From an uncultured Oscillospiraceae bacterium (GTDB lineage Bacteria > Bacillota > Clostridia > Oscillospirales > Acutalibacteraceae), in the NCBI GenBank assembly GCA_958366985.1, contig CATXDC010000012.1, positions 1 through 64,000 on the forward strand: DNA of 64,000 nt. Reading direction: 5' to 3'. Positions 51,135 through 60,446 of the stretch are shown here, piece by piece. The translations under genes and the position numbers were made by a program. The notes under the pieces were generated by a model that was not told the DNA's origin, did not search any database, and saw only the letters and a list, made by a program, of their open reading frames with translations. Numbering within the stretch: the stretch's first letter is position 1; every line of letters starts with the position of its first letter.

Positions 51135-52948
51135 ATTGTTTCTCCGGAGATTTCGTTATTATATAAGCCCATTGCTTCAAGTGTTTGACGGACAACCATG
51201 TTTTTATCAAACAGATTCTCCATACGTTCACGGGCATATTTGCCCATTTCGTCAAGTTCATCTATGGTTTTGTCCATCATGAGTTCCATTTTATCATAAA
51301 GGGCATCTGTATCTTTTGGTGCGCACAGATAACCTGTCTTTCCATCTTCAACAGCTTCCCTGCATCCGGGGATATCGCTCGTAATTACAGGACGTCCCAT
51401 TGCGGAGGCCTCGAGCAGAACATTGCTCATCCCCTCGTGATAAGAAGGCAAAACCACAACGTCTGACATGGCGTAATATGGTCTTGAATCACTTTGGAAG
51501 CCGTGGAACACTGCTGTTCCATTGTTTTCCATTTCTTTTACCGCTTCGGCATACTCGTCCTCAAAAAATCCTACAATATCAAGTACAACTCCGTCACCAT
51601 ACTTGGCTTTAAGTCGGCGTACAGCATCAAAAAGCTCATCAATTCCTTTTTCACGCATGATACGTCCTATAAACAAGAAGTGGCGCTTTGTTTCACTCTT
51701 TGCGCAATCTTTTTGATGAGGAGTGTATTCATAATGTTCAAGATTCACTCCCGCTCCGTTAAGAATACAAGCTTTGTCTTTATCCATAAGATTACGAGAT
51801 AAAAATTCCTGTGCATTGACTTCGTTTTCAAAAAATACAACATCTACTTTTCTGAAAGCTATACGATACATAAAACCAACGAGCTGAGCTAACATCTTTT
51901 TTTGAAAAGCCGTGCCAAGGCCCTGTACATTTGCGCAATATGGTATTTTCATCGAACTGCACAGCATTCCGACATATATATTAGGTTTAATTGAATATGT
52001 AATAACTTTATCTGGTTTTTCTTTTTTTAGAAGCTTTTTATAAAAACGCAAAAGTTTAAGGTCTGTGAATGGATTTATACCACGGCGGTCAAGCTTTGTT
52101 TCAACACATTTACATCCCATGAGTTCAAAATCTTCTTCATGTCCTACAAAAGGCATACTGAGAACTACTTCATAGTTTTCAAGAAGCTTTGATATAAGTT
52201 CTCTTCTGAATTGATAAAGCATATAAGAATGGTTAGTGCAGATAAGGATCTTTTTCTTTTTTTCTGACTCTTGCTCCATGGCTCCGGTACCGCCTTCAAC
52301 AACTCCGTCGCTTTTCAGTACAACGGATATAGTCTTGAAAAAGCTGTAAATATCAATTGAAAATCCTACATTCTGAGCATATATGCCATCATATCGAGCC
52401 TTTACATCCTCAGGCAGTTCATCTCTGCCCATAACCTGAGCAAGACCTGTTATTCCGGGACGAACAAAATTAGCTCCGTATTTGTCACGCAGAGCCAGTA
52501 ATTCTGTCTGATTATAAAGAGCCGGTCTCGGACCTATAAGATTCATATCACCTTTAAGGACATTAAACAACTGCGGAAGTTCATCAAGTGATGTCTTTCT
52601 GAGAAAACGTCCCGCTTTTGTAATGCATGCATCAGAGTTCTGCAAAAGATGTGTCGGCATATCCTTTGGAGCATCAACATACATTGTACGGAATTTATAA
52701 ATAGAGAAAAAGCGGTAGGTTCCGTCCGGCTTTGAACGTGCTACTCGCTTTTGAACAAAAAACACCGGGCCTTTGCTGTCAGCAGCTACCCAAAGCGCCA
52801 ACAGCAAAAACAATGGTGATAATACTATTATTCCAAATAATGAAAAGATGAAGCTTACCACACGCTGAAAAACCATGTAAAACCGCTTAGACATGGTAAA
52901 TTCAGGATAGTAAAGTTTACTGTCCTCTTTCACATCATATTTCTTCAT
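51110..52948 (-). CDS. Priming sugar transferase fused to a glycosyltransferase family 4 domain
   Basis: 612 residues in two parts. Residues ~18-225: bacterial sugar transferase (phosphoglycosyl transferase) with a membrane helix at ~30-52, FFVQKRVARSKPDG, YKFRTM, SLDELPQLFNVLKGDMNLIG and GPRPA. Residues ~233-600: GT4 domain with LFIGRIMREKGIDEL and PSYHEGMSNVLLEASAMGRP. The linker holds KKKKI. So one protein may put the first sugar phosphate on undecaprenyl phosphate and add the second sugar. The two parts are usually separate (EpsL and EpsD-like). Confidence 0.9.
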   Translation of the reverse strand: MKKYDVKEDSKLYYPEFTMSKRFYMVFQRVVSFIFSLFGIIVLSPLFLLLALWVAADSKGPVFFVQKRVARSKPDGTYRFFSIYKFRTMYVDAPKDMPTHLLQNSDACITKAGRFLRKTSLDELPQLFNVLKGDMNLIGPRPALYNQTELLALRDKYGANFVRPGITGLAQVMGRDELPEDVKARYDGIYAQNVGFSIDIYSFFKTISVVLKSDGVVEGGTGAMEQESEKKKKILICTNHSYMLYQFRRELISKLLENYEVVLSMPFVGHEEDFELMGCKCVETKLDRRGINPFTDLKLLRFYKKLLKKEKPDKVITYSIKPNIYVGMLCSSMKIPYCANVQGLGTAFQKKMLAQLVGFMYRIAFRKVDVVFFENEVNAQEFLSRNLMDKDKACILNGAGVNLEHYEYTPHQKDCAKSETKRHFLFIGRIMREKGIDELFDAVRRLKAKYGDGVVLDIVGFFEDEYAEAVKEMENNGTAVFHGFQSDSRPYYAMSDVVVLPSYHEGMSNVLLEASAMGRPVITSDIPGCREAVEDGKTGYLCAPKDTDALYDKMELMMDKTIDELDEMGKYARERMENLFDKNMVVRQTLEAMGLYNNEISGETICFQTTIS

Positions 52949-54824
52949 TATTATTCTCGCCCCACATTTGATATTCAGGTACTATCTCTTTAATACACGA
53001 ACGGATATCGTCGGTTTCCTCATAAGCCTTATTTACTATTTCCAAAATCTGCTTGCGCATTTTTTCTGCATCGATCTTGCCAAACTGAGCTACAAAGATT
53101 CGCTCGTTCTCGGTACGAACAAGGTTCTTTTCATCTATAAGAAGCTCCTCGTAAAGCTTTTCACCCGGACGCAGACCCGTGAACTGGATTTTGATATCCT
53201 TGTCCGGAATATGTCCGGAAAGACGTATCATTTTCTTTGCCATATCAAGTATTTTTACAGGCTCACCCATATCGAGAATGAAAAGCTCTCCGCCCTTTGC
53301 ATAGGCTCCGCACTGGAGCACAAGGTTTACCGCTTCAAGAATTGTCATAAAATAGCGGATAATATCGGGATGAGTTACAGTAACAGGTCCGCCTTCTTTT
53401 ATCTGCTTATTGAAAAGAGGGATAACGCTGCCGTTACTGCCCAAAACATTGCCGAAACGTACCGCTGCATACTCTGTATCGGAAATCTGGTTAAACACCT
53501 GCATGATTATTTCGCATATACGCTTTGAAGCACCCATTACATTGGTCGGACGCACTGCTTTATCCGAAGAAATAAGCACCATTCTCTTTACTTTGAACTG
53601 ATCCGCAGCCTGAGCAACAATATATGTACCCAAAACATTATTCTTGATTGCCTCATTTGGACTGTCCTCCATAAGGGGAACATGCTTATGAGCCGCCGCA
53701 TGATAAACGATATCAGGTTTATACTCAGCAAAAATACTGTCTATTCTCTTTCTGTCACGAACAGACGCAATAAGCGTTACAAGATTAAGATCAGGATATT
53801 TGCGCTTTAACTCCATTTGAATATTATAGGCGTTGTTTTCGTAAATGTCCACTATAATAAGCTGCCTCGGATTATGAAGCGCTATCTGACGGCAAAGCTC
53901 GCTGCCGATTGATCCTCCGCCGCCGGTAACCATAATTACGTTGCCGCTGATATATTCGGCAATTTTATCCATACGCAGCTGTATTGAATCACGTCCCAGC
54001 AAGTCCTCAATCTGGACATCCCTGAGCATTGATACAGTAACTTCATTATTTACAAGCTGATATATACTTGGAAGAAGCTGCACCTTACAGGTTGTCTCCT
54101 GACAGATTTCAAGCAGCTCGCTTTGCTCTTCGGCTGTAAGTGTAGGTATAGCGATTATAATCTCTTCGACATCATATTTCTTTACCATTGCGGGAATTGC
54201 TTTTTTGCCGCCTACAACGGGAATTCCCAAAAGATATGTGCCCCATTTTTCCGAATTATCATCAATAATGCAGGGGACCTTGCGATTAATATGAGGACTG
54301 CTTTTCATCTCATGTACAAGCATATATCCCGCAGAACCTGCTCCCACTACCATTGTGACAATCGGATCAGCCTTTTTCCTTGTTGAGCGTTTGAATAAAA
54401 TGCCAATAAAGCGGAAAGAAAACCTTGAAATTATCATGCATACTGAAAGCAGAAGTACATAAATAAGAATGTAGCTTCTCGGTACATGAAGTCCCATTAA
54501 TTTCATTCCGCAAAACTGAATAAACGAGGAAACAAATACCGCAATCACTGTATTGCGCAGCTCTATCATGCTGGCAAAACGCCATAGAATTTTATACATC
54601 TTGAAGAAAACGTTGACTATGATCGTGCAGACAACGTTTATCCACATATATGTAGACACAGACTGAAGAAATTCAGGATCAATTGCTGTAAAGCTGAAAT
54701 CAAATCTCAGCCACAAAGCTCCGGCCATACAGCCGATAATCATAATTACATCAAGCAGCATCAGTCCAAAGCTCTTGAAAAAAGCCTCTTTGCTGTGAAA
54801 CATGTGAGCGACTCGAAATCCCAT
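52935..54824 (-). CDS. CapD/FlaA1-like membrane nucleotide-sugar 4,6-dehydratase
   Basis: 629 residues: four transmembrane helices (~20-130), a Rossmann region with VVGAGSAGYMLVHEM (~150), then the dehydratase with VTGGGGSIGSELCRQI and SSDKAVRPTNVMGASKR. This large PglF/CapD type acts on UDP-GlcNAc to give 4-keto-6-deoxy products used in making rare amino sugars. It is the first gene of the polysaccharide operon. ATG 54824 has AAAAGGGG about 8 bases upstream; a frame start at 54869 is rejected. Confidence 0.92.
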   Translation of the reverse strand: MGFRVAHMFHSKEAFFKSFGLMLLDVIMIIGCMAGALWLRFDFSFTAIDPEFLQSVSTYMWINVVCTIIVNVFFKMYKILWRFASMIELRNTVIAVFVSSFIQFCGMKLMGLHVPRSYILIYVLLLSVCMIISRFSFRFIGILFKRSTRKKADPIVTMVVGAGSAGYMLVHEMKSSPHINRKVPCIIDDNSEKWGTYLLGIPVVGGKKAIPAMVKKYDVEEIIIAIPTLTAEEQSELLEICQETTCKVQLLPSIYQLVNNEVTVSMLRDVQIEDLLGRDSIQLRMDKIAEYISGNVIMVTGGGGSIGSELCRQIALHNPRQLIIVDIYENNAYNIQMELKRKYPDLNLVTLIASVRDRKRIDSIFAEYKPDIVYHAAAHKHVPLMEDSPNEAIKNNVLGTYIVAQAADQFKVKRMVLISSDKAVRPTNVMGASKRICEIIMQVFNQISDTEYAAVRFGNVLGSNGSVIPLFNKQIKEGGPVTVTHPDIIRYFMTILEAVNLVLQCGAYAKGGELFILDMGEPVKILDMAKKMIRLSGHIPDKDIKIQFTGLRPGEKLYEELLIDEKNLVRTENERIFVAQFGKIDAEKMRKQILEIVNKAYEETDDIRSCIKEIVPEYQMWGENNNEEI

Positions 54825-55598
54825 TAAAACTACCCCTTTTTCACTACTGTAATTCCCATAAATGTACATTCTTTGTGTATCTTAAAGCACTTTGAATATC
54901 AAACTATAAATGTAATGATATTTACATCTTATATTACGAATTCATTTATACAAATTCGAGCAAATGTAAGCCCGCAGTCTTTTCATCGGATTCTACAAAT
55001 TTATAAAAACATTTATATGCAGTGTGCAAGCATCTGTTAGATTACTATACATCATAAATAGTGTATTGGGTCAGGTCAAAAATTGCTTTATCAGAATTTT
55101 GGTTCGTACAATAATTTATTGTATACCTATACGAATACTATTTTATATAAGTGTATACCATACACTGTGAAGAAGCAATGCACGTTTGTCACAAAAATTG
55201 AAATTTTGTAGATATGGGTATTTTATGTATCATAGTATACTATTTTTTAAATATATTGTTTAATACACCCATAGTTTTACCCATAATTTGCCGCTTATAT
55301 ATTTAAAAAGACGAATATTTCAAGCATTCATTTGCCAATTGAGCAAAATGAACCGGCAATTTGCTTATTTTATTTACACAGTGTGATATTTAAATGTACT
55401 TTAAATTATAAAACCTAAGTGACATTTCGTCAAATTGTACAAATAAGCGACTCTTTTTTGCTTTTGGGAATATTACATAATTATCTGTAAAAATATCTAA
55501 AAAAATGTAAAAAATAAATAAATTCTTCCGTTTTTGATATTGTTTTTACGGATTTTCGGTGATAAACTCAAATCAAATTAGCTAAAGGGGGATAAATT
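54825..55598. other. Long divergent intergenic region upstream of the polysaccharide operon
   Basis: Very AT-rich, 774 bases, with no credible coding frame. It holds a minus-strand promoter (55051-55079), a dyad GTGTAT-ACC-ATACAC (55151-55165), and a palindrome ATAGTATACTAT (55232-55243). Several GTATAC-containing words cluster at 55110-55245. Confidence 0.6.
55051..55079 (-). promoter_or_regulatory. Promoter of the polysaccharide operon
   Basis: Minus strand: TTGACC (55074-55079), 17 bp, TATGAT (55051-55056). The leader would be about 220 bases long, leaving room for leader control. Confidence 0.7.
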
Positions 55599-57032
55599 AT
55601 GAAGAAGATAAAAGTAGCCGCTGTTTTAATTGCAGGCACAGTTTTGGCAGCGGGTATAACTGCGGCATGTTCGAGGAGCAATTCTGACAGCATTTTAAAA
55701 GATGAAATATCAGTTTCCAACGGAAACAGAATTATCCAGGAAAAAGGATTTGTATTACAGGCCTGGCTTCCCTCTGAGAAATCAGGAGAAAAGCAAATTG
55801 ATTTTGACAGAATTGAAGCTCTCGGCTTTGGTCCTACCTATTATGACGGAAATCTTTTTAACACTCCTATTCACGAAAAAAACGAGGGTATTCTCTGGAG
55901 CCTTGCCAAAGCTCCCAATAACGGCAACTCTCTTGAAACATCTCCTGACGGAAAAGAATGGATGAGCGAGGAACAGCTCAAATACGCCGATGACCTTATC
56001 AGCGTATGCTTTGGCGATGAGCAGGAATATTCCAAAGAGCAAACTCAGCTTCTCGCCTCATGGTTTGAAGATTTCAGAAGCAGAAACAACAATGTGCTTC
56101 TTCATTCAAACCAGTGGGCAGGTCAGTGGAAAGAAAAAGAATATGAGGAATATATGAAAATAGCAAAGCCTGATATCCTCACCTACGACTCCTACTATTT
56201 CGATCAGCTCGGTTCCAATAAGGATTACAATGTAGCTTCAATTATTGCGGATGATATAAATGCCATAAGAATACCGGCAATGAAAGGATACGACGGCAGC
56301 GGAAGCTCACCAATCCCCTTCGGACAATATCTTTTAGGCTACAAAACAGGTGACAGAGCAGCTGATGTAGGCTGGTATGAGGTTACCGAATCACAGAAAA
56401 AATTGGTGGCAAATCTCACTGTTACAATGGGCGGCAAATGGCTAAATCTTTTCAGAATAATTGACAGTCAGCAGTTCCTGTTCTTTGATGAAAACGGCAA
56501 TCCCACAAGACATTTTGAGGATTACTGCAATATTACAAAAACCATTAACACTCTTTCCCCTCACCTTGTAAACCTCCAGACTGAGGACGTTGAGGTTCTC
56601 AGCGGTAAACATAAGCTTGGATTTTTGACACTCAAAAACAAAAAGCCCTCAACGATAAACAGATTCAACGGAAAGAACTCTTTCGGCATAACCGACATTA
56701 CAGCTGAAAATCTTGGAAGCGAAAACAATTCCCTTCCCGGAGATGTTTACATAGGTTATTTCAGAACTCTTCCCGGAAACGATGAAATGCAGAACAGAAA
56801 ATATTTCATTGTCTGTAACGCTCTCACATCCGGAAACGGACTTAAACCCGAGGAACAAAAAGGTTCAAGCGCAGAGACAGCTCAGAAAATCACCATCAAA
56901 ACAGATGTAAATAACAAATCCCTTTACGCTGTAAATAATCAGACAGGTAAAGGAGAAAAGGTAAGTGTTGTAAACGGTGAATACTCCTTTGAGCTCGGCG
57001 GCGGAGATTTACAGGTATTCTATTTTGAATAA
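55599..57032 (+). CDS. Secreted lipoprotein, glycosidase-like, unknown function
   Basis: 477 residues with an N-terminal signal (MKKIKVAAVLIAGTVLAAG) and a likely lipobox ending in TAAC at Cys24, so lipid-anchored. The mature part looks like an alpha/beta barrel: LGFGPTYYDGNLF, CFGDEQEYS (possible acid residue) and PDILTYDSYYFDQ, followed by a C-terminal beta domain (~330-477). It may be a glycoside hydrolase or a sugar-binding relative. AAAGGGGG precedes the ATG, and a strong terminator ends it. It faces away from the polysaccharide operon and may process that polymer. Confidence 0.6.
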   Translation: MKKIKVAAVLIAGTVLAAGITAACSRSNSDSILKDEISVSNGNRIIQEKGFVLQAWLPSEKSGEKQIDFDRIEALGFGPTYYDGNLFNTPIHEKNEGILWSLAKAPNNGNSLETSPDGKEWMSEEQLKYADDLISVCFGDEQEYSKEQTQLLASWFEDFRSRNNNVLLHSNQWAGQWKEKEYEEYMKIAKPDILTYDSYYFDQLGSNKDYNVASIIADDINAIRIPAMKGYDGSGSSPIPFGQYLLGYKTGDRAADVGWYEVTESQKKLVANLTVTMGGKWLNLFRIIDSQQFLFFDENGNPTRHFEDYCNITKTINTLSPHLVNLQTEDVEVLSGKHKLGFLTLKNKKPSTINRFNGKNSFGITDITAENLGSENNSLPGDVYIGYFRTLPGNDEMQNRKYFIVCNALTSGNGLKPEEQKGSSAETAQKITIKTDVNNKSLYAVNNQTGKGEKVSVVNGEYSFELGGGDLQVFYFE

Positions 57033-57052
57033 AATTTCATAAAACGCTAAAT

Positions 57053-57080
57053 CCCCGGACAGGAAAAATTCTGTCCGGGG
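57053..57080 (+). terminator. Terminator of the lipoprotein gene
   Basis: CCCCGGACAG and CTGTCCGGGG are perfect 10-base arms around eight bases, 20 bases past the stop. Confidence 0.85.
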
Positions 57081-57121
57081 AAAATTATAATAAAAAGCAA
57101 TCAGATATTACAGCTTACCTG

Positions 57122-57150
57122 TTGACAAATTTAAATCAATCAGATATTAT
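57122..57150 (+). promoter_or_regulatory. Promoter of the TetR-type gene
   Basis: TTGACA (57122-57127), 17 bp, TATTAT (57145-57150). The operator begins at the last base of the -10 box. Confidence 0.85.
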
Positions 57151-57162
57151 GAACATTGTTCA
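57150..57162. promoter_or_regulatory. TetR operator, site 1
   Basis: TGAACATTGTTCA, a perfect 13-base palindrome around T, at -10/+1 of the regulator's promoter. The identical sequence recurs at 57775. Confidence 0.8.
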
Positions 57163-57181
57163 GTTTGAAAGGAGAAAGCCC

Positions 57182-57739
57182 ATGAACACGGTTGTGACAT
57201 CAAAGGAAGCAATTTTAGAAGTAAGCCGTCAGATAATAGCCGAGGATGGCTGGACTGCCGTCAGCATCAGAAATGTTGCTGGAAAATGCGGTGTTTCCGT
57301 AGGCTCAATATACAACTATTTCAGTTCAAAAGGCGATCTTGTGGCACAGACAATAGAAAGTGTATGGCATGATATTTTTCATCTTTATGAGCACGCAGAA
57401 GATTTTGACGATTTTATAAAATGCGTCAGGTGGATTTTTGAAAGCGCAGAAAAAGGCGGAGAAAAATATCCGGGCTTTTTTTCACTTCACTCAATGAGCT
57501 TTTTAAGCGGAGAGAAATCCCACGGAAAAAAGCTTATGGAACGTTCAAGAAAACACATGAGAAACGGCCTTATGTCTGCTCTGAATAAAGATAGTAATGT
57601 ACGCACCGATGCTTTCGGCGAAAGCCTTTCAAAAGAACAGTTCATTGATATAATTTTCTCCATGATTGTTTCCGCACTGTTAAAGGAAAATTACAGCTGC
57701 GGTGCAATTATTGAAATTATCAAAAGGACAATATATTAA
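57182..57739 (+). CDS. TetR/AcrR family transcriptional regulator
   Basis: 185 residues with the N-terminal TetR HTH (about 8-55: ILEVSRQIIAEDGWTAVSIRNVA, then VSVGSIYNYFSSKGDLV) and a helical ligand domain. The ATG at 57182 has AAAGGAG upstream; an in-frame start at 57122 would lie in the promoter. Two identical palindromes, one over its own promoter and one before the next gene, make it a self-controlled repressor of the two membrane proteins downstream. Ligand unknown. Confidence 0.9.
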   Translation: MNTVVTSKEAILEVSRQIIAEDGWTAVSIRNVAGKCGVSVGSIYNYFSSKGDLVAQTIESVWHDIFHLYEHAEDFDDFIKCVRWIFESAEKGGEKYPGFFSLHSMSFLSGEKSHGKKLMERSRKHMRNGLMSALNKDSNVRTDAFGESLSKEQFIDIIFSMIVSALLKENYSCGAIIEIIKRTIY

Positions 57740-57741
57740 TT

Positions 57742-57768
57742 TCCTCAGACGGGGAAATTTTTTTTGAA
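57742..57768 (+). terminator. Terminator of the TetR-type gene
   Basis: AATTTCC and GGAAATT arms followed by eight Ts, directly after the stop codon. Confidence 0.75.
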
Positions 57769-57774
57769 GCAAAA

Positions 57775-57787
57775 TGAACATTGTTCA
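57775..57787. promoter_or_regulatory. TetR operator, site 2
   Basis: TGAACATTGTTCA, identical to site 1. It lies between the terminator of the regulator gene and the ribosome site of the next gene, where I cannot find a separate promoter, so it may act as a roadblock on read-through. Confidence 0.8.
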
Positions 57788-57804
57788 GAAAGGAAAGAAA
57801 TACA

Positions 57805-58227
57805 ATGAATATAATGAAAGTAAAAAAGAACACCTTACTGCTCATCGCCTGTTTTGTATGGACAGCAGCAGGATTTAATATTCTGCGTATAGGAATTATG
57901 GCTTACGCAAGCTATTTATCACTTCTCAACATTATTTTATCTGCGGCTGTATTCGGAATTTTTCAGTACTTCATATTCGGCAGACTTGTCAAAAAGCACA
58001 CAAAGAGAATAAGCGATTATGAAGAAGAAAAACACTTTTTCCTGAAATTCTTCGATTTAAAATCCTTTATCATTATGGCGTTTATGATGACAGGCGGAAT
58101 CTATTTAAGGACTTCCGGTTTAGGTCCCGAAAGATTCATTGCTGTTTTTTATTCGGGTCTGGGTGCTTCTCTGCTTCTTGCAGGAATCCTCTTCGGTATA
58201 AACTATTTTAAGGCATTGCGCCTTTAA
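57805..58227 (+). CDS. Small membrane protein in the TetR-controlled unit, unknown function
   Basis: 140 residues with four predicted transmembrane helices (about 10-28, 35-56, 85-103, 112-135) and a charged loop KKHTKRISDYEEEKH between helices 2 and 3. GAAAGGAAAG precedes the ATG at 57805. I do not recognise a named family. Its place behind a TetR operator suggests a stress or efflux-linked role. Confidence 0.65.
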   Translation: MNIMKVKKNTLLLIACFVWTAAGFNILRIGIMAYASYLSLLNIILSAAVFGIFQYFIFGRLVKKHTKRISDYEEEKHFFLKFFDLKSFIIMAFMMTGGIYLRTSGLGPERFIAVFYSGLGASLLLAGILFGINYFKALRL

Positions 58228-58256
58228 TAATAGAAAATTTTTTAAAGGAGAAAATT

Positions 58257-58919
58257 ATGCAGGCTATTGTAGAAACATTATTTGACGCAGCGTATCTCAT
58301 TACCGTTATAACAATCGGAATTATCATGATTGCCAAAAGCGGAAAAAACAGCCAGTACCGTCTTTTCGGTATTATGGCAATTGTCTTAGGCTCCGGCGAC
58401 GCATTCCATCTTGTCCCCAGAGCTTACGCTCTTTGCACAACGGGTCTCGAAAACTTTACCGCAGCACTGGGCACAGGTAAATTTATCACCTCAATCACCA
58501 TGACCGTCTTTTATGTAATTCTCTATTATGTATGGAGAATCCGCTACAAGGTTAAAGGACAAAACGGTGTAACTGCCGCCGTTTATATTCTGTCGGCTCT
58601 TCGCATTATTCTCTGCCTCTTCCCACAGAATGAATGGCTCAGCGCTGAAGCTCCCATTTCCTGGGGAATTTACCGCAATATCCCCTTTGCTCTTTTAGGA
58701 CTTTTAATAATTGTACTGTTCTACAAAAGCGCAAAAGAAAACAATGATAAGCCCTTCAAGTGGATGTGGCTCACAATTGTACTCAGTTTCGGTTTTTACA
58801 TACCCGTCGTACTCTGGGCTGATGCTATTCCAATGATCGGAATGCTTATGATTCCCAAAACCTGCGCATATGTATGGACAGTTTTAATCGGCTATCAGGC
58901 TATGAAAAACAGCAAATAA
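58257..58919 (+). CDS. Polytopic membrane protein in the TetR-controlled unit, unknown function
   Basis: 220 residues, about seven transmembrane helices, with conserved-looking polar spots GSGDAFHLVPRAYAL and RNIPFALLGL. It follows the previous gene after 29 bases and has AAAGGAG. Proteins of this kind are often next to TetR genes in Clostridia but lack a known function. Confidence 0.65.
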   Translation: MQAIVETLFDAAYLITVITIGIIMIAKSGKNSQYRLFGIMAIVLGSGDAFHLVPRAYALCTTGLENFTAALGTGKFITSITMTVFYVILYYVWRIRYKVKGQNGVTAAVYILSALRIILCLFPQNEWLSAEAPISWGIYRNIPFALLGLLIIVLFYKSAKENNDKPFKWMWLTIVLSFGFYIPVVLWADAIPMIGMLMIPKTCAYVWTVLIGYQAMKNSK

Positions 58920-58924
58920 ACATC

Positions 58925-58958
58925 AAAGCACGGAAAGCTTAAAGCTTTCCGTGCTTTT
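58925..58958 (+). terminator. Bidirectional terminator between the membrane protein and methyltransferase genes
   Basis: AAAGCACGGAAAGCTT and AAGCTTTCCGTGCTTT are complementary arms with a tiny loop, then TTTT on the plus strand. It lies between converging genes. Confidence 0.85.
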
Positions 58959-58970
58959 CTCTTTCTCGTT

Positions 58971-59774
58971 TTATTTTTTCGGTTTAAGCTCCAATGATGC
59001 GGCGTAATGCTTAATATTAAAGCTTTCGGGAGCGATTCTATCAAGCAGCGCTCTGTGTTCTTTTTCCCATTTCTCTGTTTCCTCAGCGGTAAGAGACGCC
59101 TCTACTCCACGACAGGCTTTCATTCTTCCGTGCCAGGTTTCTTTGGTAAAAGGAATATCAAACCTGTATTCTTCATGAAATACCGGCTCAAAGCTATCAA
59201 GAACACAGTCCGGCACAGTAATAGGATGTACCGTCTCTCCGTTTCCGTTCCACATGGGATTATACTTCAAAATCAGTTTTTCGCTTTCCCCTGCAATTTC
59301 ATCTTCAAAGGGAAGCCACGACATATAGAGAATCAGCAGTCTGCCGTCCTTTTTAAGCATTCTCACAAGATTCGGCGTGATTTTCTCATGGTCAAAATAC
59401 CAAAAACACTGACATGAGGTTATTACATCAAAGGTGTTATCGGGAAAATCAATCTTTTCAGCGGGAGTGAGAATATATTCGATATTCTGCCCTGATTCAG
59501 AGGACAGCCTCTTTGCCTGCTCTATTTGACCTGCCGATATGTCGCAGCCTGTCCACTTCGCTCCGAAAGAATACATATTCCGTGGCAGAACTCCCGTGCC
59601 TGTGCCTAAATCCAAAACTTTTTGACCGGACACGCACAGATTCCTTTCGGCAATCTTTTTATAAAATATTTCCGGGTAAATATCCCTGTACTTTGCATAG
59701 TCCGCCGAAGCTTTATCCCAATCAAAAGCCTTGCCGTTATCAATGCGAACATCCCTTATTTCCATTTCATTCAC
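58971..59774 (-). CDS. Class I SAM-dependent methyltransferase
   Basis: 267 residues. VLDLGTGTGVLPRNMYSFG (SAM loop) at about 52-70, then GCDISAGQI, TPAEKIDFPDNTFDVITSCQCFWYFD (two parts) and a C-terminal cap. It is the UbiE/COQ5-like Methyltransf_11 group acting on small molecules; substrate unknown. The gene downstream of the NTF2-like gene is 21 bases away, so the two are probably cotranscribed. Confidence 0.85.
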   Translation of the reverse strand: MNEMEIRDVRIDNGKAFDWDKASADYAKYRDIYPEIFYKKIAERNLCVSGQKVLDLGTGTGVLPRNMYSFGAKWTGCDISAGQIEQAKRLSSESGQNIEYILTPAEKIDFPDNTFDVITSCQCFWYFDHEKITPNLVRMLKKDGRLLILYMSWLPFEDEIAGESEKLILKYNPMWNGNGETVHPITVPDCVLDSFEPVFHEEYRFDIPFTKETWHGRMKACRGVEASLTAEETEKWEKEHRALLDRIAPESFNIKHYAASLELKPKK

Positions 59775-59795
59775 CGTCCTTAACGTGATTTCATA

Positions 59796-60215
59796 CTAAA
59801 ACCATGCCGCTTTTTCATCTCTGAAAACAGGCGCTTCTCCTTTTTCATATGGGTCATATCTGTTTATATTGCATCCGAATTCCTTTAAACATTCTATTTT
59901 ATCGTCCTGAGTCCACTGTACAAGAGTCATTCCCTCAAAGGCTTCCACCTTGCCGTTATCCATTTTATTTTCAAAATACCACTGGGTTACCGTTTGATTT
60001 TCCTTATGAAAAAATCCAATTACATCCCATTTGAGCACCGCTCCACGTGTATTCCACTCATTAAACCAATGACGTATTTTATCTATACCGTGATATTCGG
60101 GTCCCCAGCTTTCTATATACACGGCATCCCCAGAAAAGATTTCCTCAATGCCGGTACAGTCATTTTTAAGCCACATGGAAAACCAGCGGCGTATTTTCTC
60201 TTCACGTTCATTCAA
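59796..60215 (-). CDS. SnoaL/NTF2-like domain protein
   Basis: 139 residues: REEKIRRWFSMWLKND, EIFSGDAVYIESWGPEYHG and GKVEAFEGMTLVQW fit the SnoaL-like polyketide cyclase/NTF2 cone fold. It starts with TTG (60215) with AAAGGAG upstream. Such proteins are often small-molecule-binding or isomerases; function unknown. Confidence 0.8.
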   Translation of the reverse strand: MNEREEKIRRWFSMWLKNDCTGIEEIFSGDAVYIESWGPEYHGIDKIRHWFNEWNTRGAVLKWDVIGFFHKENQTVTQWYFENKMDNGKVEAFEGMTLVQWTQDDKIECLKEFGCNINRYDPYEKGEAPVFRDEKAAWF

Positions 60216-60340
60216 GAATCTTCACTCTCCTTTACATAATAAGGGAAAATTACAATTACAGTATACATTATAAGATTTACACACGCAAGACGGGAAAACC
60301 GCATTATTTATCTGCTCTGTTAGTTCTTACAGACAAAACA

Positions 60341-60382
60341 AAAGCCTGCAAATGGGATTAAAGATTAACCCCAAAGCAGGCA
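60341..60382 (-). terminator. Terminator of the sdpR-sdpI-DUF3784 unit
   Basis: GCCTGC and GCAGGC outer arms with TGGG/CCCA inside, then TTTTGTTTTG on the minus strand. About 65 bases past the DUF3784 stop. Confidence 0.65.
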
Positions 60383-60446
60383 TTTAATTTATTTTGTTAT
60401 TTATGTGCCTTAGTATGCGTCTTAGAGGAAAGCTCAGTTAGCCTGA

